A stretch of 41,262 bases of DNA. Source: Edaphobacter sp. (GTDB lineage: Bacteria; Acidobacteriota; Terriglobia; Terriglobales; Acidobacteriaceae). Each line of letters starts with the position of its first letter. Position 1 is the stretch's first letter. Both the position numbers and the translations under genes were made by a program. Under the pieces are notes generated by a model. That model worked only from the letters and a program-made list of their open reading frames with translations, made no database searches and was not told the DNA's origin. Of the stretch, positions 24,809-32,286 are shown one piece after another. Location of the stretch: positions 1 through 41,262 of the forward strand of contig JAOAPF010000482.1 of NCBI GenBank assembly GCA_025462755.1, given 5' to 3'.

Positions 24809-25615
24809 ATGATTGATATTCACCATCACCTTCTGTGGGGCATGGACGATGGTGCTTCGAACGTCGAAGCCTCGATCGAAATGGCGAAGGTTGCCGCCGC
24901 CGATGGGATCTCGCACATCGTCTGTTCGCCGCATGCCAACAGCAGGTACGCCTACGAACCCCGGGTGATCGCGGAGAAGATTGCCGAGTTGCAGCGCTTG
25001 TTGGATCGTGAGGCGATCACCGTGAAGCTGGGCCGGGGGTGCGACTTCCACATGTCGTATGAGAATATTCAGGAGGCCAAGCTTGATCCGGCGAAGTTCA
25101 GCATCAACGGGTTGGGTTACCTGCTGGTCGAGATCCCTGACTATGGAATATCGCGTGGCCTTACGGACATTTTTTACCAGCTGCAACTGGCCGGATTGAC
25201 GCCAATTCTGACGCATCCGGAGCGCAATCCAACGCTGCAGAGCGATCAACCGCGGATGATGGACTGGTTGCGGGGCGGAGTGCTGGTTCAGGTGACGGCG
25301 GGTTCTGTAGTGGGCCGTATGGGGAGACATGCTGAGCGCATGGCGCATGATCTGCTGGCGAACCGCTGGGTGCACTTTCTTGCGACCGATGCTCACAACA
25401 CAACGTCGCGCCCGCCAAAGATGCATGAGGCGTTCGATGTCGTCGCGAAGAAGTATGGGCCCGACTATGCGCATCTTCTGTGCGTCTCGAATCCGTTGGC
25501 AGCTTTTATGGGCAAGCCGCTGCAGTCGCAACCGGAACCGCTCAATCTCTATGAACAGTTCAAAGAGAAGAGCTGGTGGCAGCGAGTGACAGGGCAGTAT
25601 TTTTCGCGGGACTAA
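24809..25615 (+). CDS. Tyrosine-protein phosphatase, PHP type (CpsB/YwqE family)
   Basis: These manganese-dependent PHP-fold phosphatases remove phosphate from the Tyr cluster of bacterial capsule kinases. The 268-residue protein begins with the metal motif MIDIHHHLLWGMDDGA, and has CSPH (39-42 region), LTHPERN (about 134), and ATDAHN (about 194) as further metal-ligand blocks, all in family order. It lacks a signal peptide, so it is cytoplasmic, where the kinase tail is. The natural partner is the Wzc-type kinase at 11764, about 11 kb away, although in Gram-positives the two are usually adjacent. Its stop overlaps that of the convergent SDR gene by 4 bases. Confidence 0.88.
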   Translation: MIDIHHHLLWGMDDGASNVEASIEMAKVAAADGISHIVCSPHANSRYAYEPRVIAEKIAELQRLLDREAITVKLGRGCDFHMSYENIQEAKLDPAKFSINGLGYLLVEIPDYGISRGLTDIFYQLQLAGLTPILTHPERNPTLQSDQPRMMDWLRGGVLVQVTAGSVVGRMGRHAERMAHDLLANRWVHFLATDAHNTTSRPPKMHEAFDVVAKKYGPDYAHLLCVSNPLAAFMGKPLQSQPEPLNLYEQFKEKSWWQRVTGQYFSRD

Positions 25616-26340
25616 AGCCCGAGGCCGCCATCTACGGCGAGAACCTGGCCGGTGATGAAGTGGGGAGCGGTGGCGAAGAAGATCGCTGCGGCGGCTACGT
25701 CGTGTGCTGTGCCGTTGCGCTGCATCGGCGTCTTGCGCGCGAAGTGCTCGTAGGCTTCCTCTATTTCGCCCTGGACGATCATGCCGGGAGCGATGCAGTT
25801 GACGCTGATCTCGGGTGCCCAGGCTTTGGCCATTGTTTTCGAGAGCATGTGCAGCGCGGCCTTGGAGGTGCAGTAGTGGCCGTGGGTGGCCCAGGGATGC
25901 AGCCCGCCGAGAGAGCCGATGTTGAGGATGCGTCCCTTCGCCGCACGAAGGTATGGGTACGCGGCCTTGGCCATGAGAAAAGGGGCTCGGGTGTTGGTGG
26001 CGAACATCTCGTCCCATTGCTCGACCGAGATATCTTCGAGAGCTTCGGATTCGAAGATGCCGGCGTTATTGACAAGCAGGTCCAGCTGGCCGAACTCTTC
26101 GATGACCGATGCTATCGTCTGTTGGATGCTTTCCGGATCGCGCAGATCGCAGCGGACTGCGAGCGCATCGACATCGTGGGCGGCCACCGCGCGAACCGTC
26201 TGCTCGGCCTCGGGCTGGGAGGCGAGATAGGTGATGGCCACGCTTGCTCCGCGTTCTGCCAGTACCAGGGCTATGGCACGGCCGATACGTTTGGCCGCTC
26301 CGGTGACGAGCACGGTCTTTCCCTTGAGCAGCTTGTCCAT
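25612..26340 (-). CDS. SDR family oxidoreductase (pteridine-reductase/FabG-like)
   Basis: The 242-residue classical short-chain dehydrogenase has the NAD(P) motif TGAAKRIGRAIA (13-24), NNAG (91-94), catalytic Ser143 in NIGSLGG, Tyr156 and Lys160 in HYCTSK, and PGMI after the sixth strand. The AAKRIGRAIA form of the first motif is typical of pteridine reductase (PTR1/FolM)-like members and some FabG-like proteins. The Arg in that motif would favour NADPH. The substrate cannot be fixed from sequence. It starts 20 bases after the stop of the secreted Pro/Gln-rich protein gene on the same strand, so they may be co-transcribed, but no functional link is evident. Confidence 0.87.
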   Translation of the reverse strand: MDKLLKGKTVLVTGAAKRIGRAIALVLAERGASVAITYLASQPEAEQTVRAVAAHDVDALAVRCDLRDPESIQQTIASVIEEFGQLDLLVNNAGIFESEALEDISVEQWDEMFATNTRAPFLMAKAAYPYLRAAKGRILNIGSLGGLHPWATHGHYCTSKAALHMLSKTMAKAWAPEISVNCIAPGMIVQGEIEEAYEHFARKTPMQRNGTAHDVAAAAIFFATAPHFITGQVLAVDGGLGL

Positions 26341-26360
26341 AGATGTGAATCGCGAGCCGT

Positions 26361-26954
26361 TTACTGTTTTGGTGTGCTGTCTGACTGGGGAGGCTGCTGT
26401 GGAGTTGTCTGGGGATTTGACTGTGGATTCGTCTGGGGCGGAGGAGCAGGTGTTGCCGGTTTGGCTGCCGGTTTCGTTGACCGGATGGGCTCCTGAACAC
26501 CTGGTTTTCTGGTGGCGGCCTTACCCTGGTTGTCCTGATAGGACGAGATTTGCTCCTGCGGGTGAACCATGGATACGGTGATCTCCCGGTTTGGTTCGGT
26601 CACCTCATAGGCTTCCGCGTAGGTGGCGAAGCCGGTGGCGATGACCTGCACGCGAACGGTGCTTCCGGTGGGGATAACGTCGATGATGGCCTTGCCCTCG
26701 GGATCAGTCTTAACCTCGAGGTTGCCCTGATCCTTGCCGTCCATCGTCGCGTCGAAGATGACGGCGGCGTTGCTGATGGGCTTGCCATTGAACTTTTTCA
26801 GGACCGTCACCTGGATGCGGGACGTGGCCGGCGGCGCTTTGTATTTGCGGCCATGTTTCGGCGGGTCATCCTGCGCCATGGCGGGCAGGCAGAAGAGCGG
26901 GACGATGCAGAGGAAAAGGGCGAGTTGAAACCACAGGATGCGGCGTAACGGCAT
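26361..26954 (-). CDS. Secreted protein with one carboxypeptidase-regulatory-like domain and Pro/Gln-rich tail
   Basis: The 197-residue protein has a signal peptide (about 1-27, ending AMA-Q). Residues about 45-130 look like a single beta-sandwich of the carboxypeptidase-regulatory type (ITVSM end, SNAAVIFDATM, KTDPEGKAIIDVIPTGSTVRVQV, GFATYAEAYEV), a domain often seen in acidobacterial outer-membrane proteins. The last 45 or so residues are low-complexity Pro, Gln, Asn and Thr. No enzyme motif is visible. It is divergent from groES across 331 bases that contain the groES control region. The domain call rests on pattern only and the cellular role is unknown. Confidence 0.72.
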   Translation of the reverse strand: MPLRRILWFQLALFLCIVPLFCLPAMAQDDPPKHGRKYKAPPATSRIQVTVLKKFNGKPISNAAVIFDATMDGKDQGNLEVKTDPEGKAIIDVIPTGSTVRVQVIATGFATYAEAYEVTEPNREITVSMVHPQEQISSYQDNQGKAATRKPGVQEPIRSTKPAAKPATPAPPPQTNPQSNPQTTPQQPPQSDSTPKQ

Positions 26955-27058
26955 GGAAACATTCTACGACTTTTTTTGACAGGAGTTAGCGGCGCGAGCG
27001 CAACGGAACCGGGGTGGCGGGGCTTGCGTGACTTTCACTCAGATTTAACAATTTGGAT

Positions 27059-27087
27059 TTGACACGAGGGTTCGACCTGACTATTGT
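27059..27087 (+). promoter_or_regulatory. Sigma70-like promoter of groES-groEL
   Basis: TTGACA at 27059-27064 is a perfect -35 box. TATTGT at 27082-27087 is a four-of-six -10 box after a 17-base spacer. The expected start of transcription, about 27094, falls inside the CIRCE element, so HrcA binding would block the polymerase. The distance from there to the groES ATG is about 190 bases. Confidence 0.72.
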
Positions 27088-27113
27088 TAGCAATCGAGAG
27101 GCTTGAGTGCTAA
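27087..27113 (+). promoter_or_regulatory. CIRCE operator (HrcA binding site)
   Basis: TTAGCAATC (27087-27095), a 9-base spacer, and GAGTGCTAA (27105-27113) match the CIRCE consensus (arms TTAGCACTC and GAGTGCTAA, 9 apart) at all but one arm position: A for C at the seventh base of the left arm. HrcA represses groESL and dnaK operons through this site and is released on heat shock. hrcA itself is not in the window. Confidence 0.93.
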
Positions 27114-27200
27114 TCAGGCTGCGGGCGGTGAGTTTGCACGACGAGGCTCCTGCAAGTGGCGGCGGTTGGCCAACTTCCTCCAACTTCTTTGTGGCAGGTT

Positions 27201-27257
27201 CCGGCGATGTTGCCGGGGCTGGTCGCGCAATACAACGCGGACGGAAACCCCGTTCGC
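27201..27257 (+). other. Structured 5' leader of groES
   Basis: Two hairpins can be drawn in the long leader: CCGGC-GATGTT-GCCGG (27201-27216) and GCGGACGG-AAACC-CCGTTCGC (27237-27257, one G-U pair). The second ends 12 bases before the AAGGAG Shine-Dalgarno (27270-27275), which itself looks unpaired. An RNA-stability or translational role is possible but not shown. Confidence 0.4.
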
Positions 27258-27285
27258 CACAAATCGTATAAGGAGATGCAAAGCA

Positions 27286-27585
27286 ATGGCGACAACTTCG
27301 TTTACACCGCTGCACGACCGGATTCTGGTCCGGCGCATTGAAGAAGGCGAGAGCAAAATAGGCGGCATCATCATCCCGGATTCGGCGAAAGAAAAGCCGC
27401 AGCAGGGCGAGGTCCTCTCGGTTGGCAAGGGCAAATCGAACGATGAAGGCAAGGTATTCCCCCTCGACGTGAAGGCTGGCGACAACATTCTGTTTGGCAA
27501 GTACTCGGGCACAGAGATCAAGCTGGATGGCGAAGAGCTGTTGATCATGCGTGAAGAAGAAGTCCTGGGCATCCTCAAGAAGTAG
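27286..27585 (+). CDS. groES: Co-chaperonin GroES
   Basis: GroES is the heptameric lid of the GroEL folding chamber. From the ATG at 27286 it has 99 residues, the family length. AAGGAG at 27270-27275 lies a suitable distance upstream. The frame is open much further upstream (to 27103), but that sequence is the CIRCE-controlled leader and not coding. The fold starts with [17 protein letters not shown], has the mobile loop around [17 protein letters not shown] with the GroEL-binding hydrophobic [12 protein letters not shown], and ends in EEVLGILKK. It is the first gene of the groES-groEL operon under the CIRCE/sigma70 control region described separately. Confidence 0.97.
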   Translation: MATTSFTPLHDRILVRRIEEGESKIGGIIIPDSAKEKPQQGEVLSVGKGKSNDEGKVFPLDVKAGDNILFGKYSGTEIKLDGEELLIMREEEVLGILKK

Positions 27586-27638
27586 GCACTTCGTGCCGTA
27601 TACCGCGGCTTCGCCGCATAATCGGCGCTTCGGGCGCC
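27585..27638 (+). repeat. Three tandem TTC(G)-loop hairpins between groES and groEL
   Basis: GGCAC-TTC-GTGCC (27585-27597), GCGGC-TTC-GCCGC (27605-27617) and GGCGC-TTCGG-GCGCC (27624-27638) follow each other with gaps of 7 and 6 bases. The first overlaps the last base of the groES stop codon. None is followed by a T-run, so read-through into groEL is expected. They could be RNA processing or stability elements, or remnants of dispersed palindromes. Confidence 0.65.
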
Positions 27639-27667
27639 TCGTTACAAACACTTTCGCCGGCATTTGA

Positions 27668-29362
<1,695 letters not shown>

Positions 29363-29388
29363 TCTGACCGTTTTGCAGAAAAAAGTGG

Positions 29389-29412
29389 AGCCCCGGCTAA
29401 GTCCGGGGCTTT
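29389..29412 (+). terminator. Intrinsic terminator of groEL
   Basis: AGCCCCGG (29389-29396) and CCGGGGCT (29403-29410) form a perfect 8-base stem around CTAAGT, followed by TTTGCTGTTTA, a moderately T-rich tail. It begins 27 bases after the groEL stop. Confidence 0.8.
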
Positions 29413-29599
29413 GCTGTTTAATGGGCGTTTTTTAGGGGAGTTTTGGAAAAAGTGAGTGTTTTTGGATGGTTTTTTGTGATGATTCTGTGGTGAATTGCGT
29501 GGTGAATCGTGGTGAATTGATGGTCATTTTTCGGGGGCTAAAAACATGCCACTTCATTGAAATTTTTCTGTGGAAAAGTCGGGGAGGGAGAAGCGAAAA

Positions 29600-29687
29600 G
29601 CAGATCCTCCCGCTGCGCGGAAGGATGACAACAAAAAGCAACAGCAGAGGCATGTACAACAGCAGATCCCCTCCGGGATGACAACAA
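29600..29687. repeat. Two REP-like palindromes with shared flanks in a 440-base gene-free stretch
   Basis: The stretch from 29363 to 29802 has no gene that I can support beyond the groEL terminator. In it two copies of a GCAGATCC...GGATGACAACAA unit occur at 29600-29634 and 29662-29687. Each is a hairpin: ATCCTCCCGC with GCGGAAGGAT (one mismatch, 3-base loop), and ATCCC with GGGAT (4-base loop). Shared flanks with different cores suggest a dispersed palindromic family. The preceding part (29466-29520) is a degenerate GTGGTGAAT-type repeat. Confidence 0.62.
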
Positions 29688-29802
29688 GAAAGGCAAAGAC
29701 GCAGCGAAGACAAACTGACGGCTCGAAGGCAAGGTTCATGCGGGATTTTCGCGGATGTGGAGTGAAGCGGTTTAGGATGGCTGGTGTTGGGAGGTGATGT
29801 GC

Positions 29803-30897
29803 ATGGGGTTATCTCGGCGGGAGTTTTCGAAGTTGGGGGCGATGGGGCTGGCGGGGCGGATGCTGCCGCCGGTGGGTGCTGAAGCGCAAGGCGATGATCG
29901 GAGGGTGGGGTACGCAGTGATTGGGCTGGGACGAATTGCGGACCATTTTCTGCGCGGGGTCCAGCAAAGTTCGAAGTCGAAGATTACCGGGCTGGTGAGC
30001 GGGCATCGCGATAAGGCAGAGCGGATCGCGGCGCAATATGGTGTGCCGAAGAGCTCGATCTATAGCTACGATGACATGGACAAGTTTCGGGACAATAAGA
30101 CGATCGATGCTGTGTACGTCGCGCTGCCGAACAGCATGCATGCGGAGTATACGATACGGTCGGCGAAGGCAGGCAAGCATGTGTTGTGCGAGAAGCCGAT
30201 GTCGATTTCGGTGAGCGAGGCTGAGGCGATGATTGCGGCATGCAAAGCCGCAAATGTGAAGCTAATGATTGCGTACCGTCTGCACTATGAACCAACTACG
30301 CTCAAGGCGATTCGAATGATTCGCGAAGGCACTGTGGGTACGGTGCAGTCGATCATCAGTACCAACGGTTTCAATATTAAACAGGGGGAGTGGCGAACGA
30401 ACAAAGCGCTGGCAGGAGGGGGACCGCTGCTGGACATGGGGATCTACTCGCTGAATGCGGCGCGGTATCTTACCGGCGAGGAGCCGGTGAGTTTCAAGGC
30501 TTACAACTCCACGATTGACCACGATGGGCGCTTTGACACGGTGGAGGAGAACACGTCGTGGACGATGAAGTTTCCCTCAGGCATACTGGCAAGCTGCTCC
30601 ACGAGCTACGGGGCGAGCATGCCAGGCTTTTATCGTGTGTACGGATCGAAGGGCTGGCTGGAGGTTGGTTCGTTCGGTTATCAGGGCATCCGGCTGCAGG
30701 CCAGCTACCAGAGCGGGGCGAGTGGAGGTCCGAATACCGAGATCGATGAGACGAACCAGGAGAAAGACCCGATGCAGTTCACGCGGGAGGCGGATCATCT
30801 TTCGGAGTGTGTGCTGCGGAACCAGACGCCGAGGTCGTCGGGCGAGGAAGGGCTGCGGGATATGGAGTACATCGAGAAGATTTATGCTTCGGCTTAG
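29803..30897 (+). CDS. Tat-exported Gfo/Idh/MocA oxidoreductase (glucose-fructose-oxidoreductase-like)
   Basis: I start at the ATG at 29803, 8 bases after GGGAGG (29789-29794). GTG and ATG at 29794 and 29797 are too close to that site. The protein then has 364 residues. A twin-arginine signal (SRREFSKLGAMGLAG) and a cleavage region ending AEAQG indicate export in folded form with cofactor. The NAD(P) motif VIGLGRIADHF is near residue 41. The EKP dehydrogenase motif occurs in HVLCEKPMS, and the second domain has IGxxG-like GGPLLDMGIYSLNAARYLTGE. Such proteins in Zymomonas carry bound NADP and interconvert sugars in the periplasm. Here the substrate is unknown. A fragment of a cousin lies at position 1. 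Confidence 0.88.
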   Translation: MGLSRREFSKLGAMGLAGRMLPPVGAEAQGDDRRVGYAVIGLGRIADHFLRGVQQSSKSKITGLVSGHRDKAERIAAQYGVPKSSIYSYDDMDKFRDNKTIDAVYVALPNSMHAEYTIRSAKAGKHVLCEKPMSISVSEAEAMIAACKAANVKLMIAYRLHYEPTTLKAIRMIREGTVGTVQSIISTNGFNIKQGEWRTNKALAGGGPLLDMGIYSLNAARYLTGEEPVSFKAYNSTIDHDGRFDTVEENTSWTMKFPSGILASCSTSYGASMPGFYRVYGSKGWLEVGSFGYQGIRLQASYQSGASGGPNTEIDETNQEKDPMQFTREADHLSECVLRNQTPRSSGEEGLRDMEYIEKIYASA

Positions 30898-30950
30898 CCT
30901 TTTGGCGCGGGCAAAGAGGAAAAGGGGTCGCGCGTAGCGCGAATACCCCC

Positions 30951-30975
30951 TCCTTCGTGATGAGACTACGAAGGA
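30951..30975. repeat. Hairpin downstream of the oxidoreductase
   Basis: TCCTTCGT (30951-30958) and ACGAAGGA (30968-30975) form a perfect 8-base stem with a 9-base loop, 54 bases after the stop of the Gfo/Idh/MocA gene. There is no T-run, so this is more likely a REP-like palindrome than an intrinsic terminator. Confidence 0.5.
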
Positions 30976-31113
30976 TAGGGCACCCGGTGTCGTTGGATAC
31001 CCGCGCCTTTTGCTGCCTTGCTCATTTCCTCAGCCATGCAATGTTGGTTCGTGTTGCGAAGTGTGAGGCTGGCGACGCGATCATGACGAGGCCGGGTGAT
31101 TCTAGAGAAAAAT

Positions 31114-31143
31114 GACGGCATCTTCCGTTGGGAAGATGCCGTC
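31114..31143 (-). terminator. Intrinsic terminator of the VWA-domain gene
   Basis: GACGGCATCTTCC (31114-31126) and GGAAGATGCCGTC (31131-31143) make a perfect 13-base stem with a 4-base loop. Read on the minus strand it is followed by ATTTTTCT, the expected U-tract, and it starts 27 bases after the stop of the VWA gene. Confidence 0.88.
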
Positions 31144-31169
31144 GTGGTTATGGTGCTTGAAGTGGATGC

Positions 31170-32129
31170 TTATTGCAGAACAATCGTTCCGGGACGAACC
31201 TGGGTGGGGTGGTTGACTTTGGTTTTGGGAAGGTCGGTGGAGAGTTTGAGCGAGACCATTTTTTTGTTGCCTTCGACCGGGAAGGTGGCGACGTAGGTTT
31301 CGCCGAGAGCGTTCTGGAATTGCTTGAGGAATGGGATGAGGGAGACGGGATTGCCGGTGCCCTGATAGTAGGCTTGGCCGCCGGTTTCCTGCGCGACCTG
31401 GAGGAGATAACTCTGGCCGCTGAAGCTGCCGCGGCCCCGGCGGAAGCCTGCGTCGCCGTAGTAGATGGAGTAGACGGGAACACCGGAGCGCTGGGCGTCA
31501 GCGATGGCTGATTGGACGTAGGGACTGTCCTGATTGGTGATATTGGTGCTGCCGTTGTAAGGGTCGACACCGTTGGTGATCATGAGAACGATACGGGCCT
31601 TGTGGGTGGGCTGCTGTGAGCGTGGACCGGGCTGATTCTCGGCGTTGGAAGGCCAGTTCTTGACGAAGTCGGAGAGGCAGAAGTAGGGGCTGGCGCTCGC
31701 GCCTGGCAGGCCCATGGGCAGGCGGAGGCTCTTGGCGGCAGCGGCGTGGTCTGCGGTAAAGCCGGGCATGTCGTTAGCAGAGACGACACGGCCGTTCTGC
31801 ATGAAGCCGACGTAGACTTCGGTTCCCTGAGGCAGGCTGGTGATGAAGGAGCGGAGGTTATTGAGTTCGCCGCCAATGCTCGTGCGGAGGCCGTCGTCGA
31901 TGAGGAGGGCAACCTGAGCGCCGTTAGGCGGAACGTGGGCCAGATTGAGGAGATTGGTGGGCCGGTTGTCGATTTTGGCGGTGACGTCTTTTGCGGTGGG
32001 AGAGACGGGAGTCTTGGAGTCGAACTCGACCAGAGCCTGGGTGGGAGTGGGGCCCTCCTGTTGCGAAAAAGCAGTGATGCCTGGGAGGGCGAGTGCGAAG
32101 AGTGTCAGTGCGAAGATGCGTTTTGTCAT
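31170..32129 (-). CDS. Secreted VWFA-related protein (acidobacterial type)
   Basis: The 319-residue protein has a signal peptide (about 1-22, ending AFS-Q) and a von Willebrand A-like alpha/beta domain: VALLIDDGLRTS (about 73-84), ELNNLRSFITSLPQGTEVYVGFM, IVLMITNGVDP (about 180) and VPVYSIYYGDAG. The first loop is DDGLRTS rather than the DxSxS of a canonical metal site, so metal-dependent adhesion is uncertain. Multiple members of this secreted family occur in acidobacterial genomes. The role is unknown. It has its own strong terminator. It lies 157 bases after the stop of the TonB-dependent receptor gene on the same strand, so it may be in the same unit, but the gap is large. Confidence 0.82.
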   Translation of the reverse strand: MTKRIFALTLFALALPGITAFSQQEGPTPTQALVEFDSKTPVSPTAKDVTAKIDNRPTNLLNLAHVPPNGAQVALLIDDGLRTSIGGELNNLRSFITSLPQGTEVYVGFMQNGRVVSANDMPGFTADHAAAAKSLRLPMGLPGASASPYFCLSDFVKNWPSNAENQPGPRSQQPTHKARIVLMITNGVDPYNGSTNITNQDSPYVQSAIADAQRSGVPVYSIYYGDAGFRRGRGSFSGQSYLLQVAQETGGQAYYQGTGNPVSLIPFLKQFQNALGETYVATFPVEGNKKMVSLKLSTDLPKTKVNHPTQVRPGTIVLQ

Positions 32130-32286
32130 TTGGCGTCATACCTTCCTTCTGTTGGATTAGACGCAGGAGAACGGTACAGCGATGCGGCCGCGAAACCGCA
32201 TGTTACAGAAAAAAGACAGGATTGGAAGGGATTTCCGAATGCCCTCGGTTAAACACGAGATGTGGAGTTTTGATGCGGAGACTGGG

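Noticed and set aside
24734-26017. Long open frame on the minus strand across cpsB and the SDR gene
   Set aside because: It overlaps two well supported genes. The His/Arg-rich translation is a composition effect.
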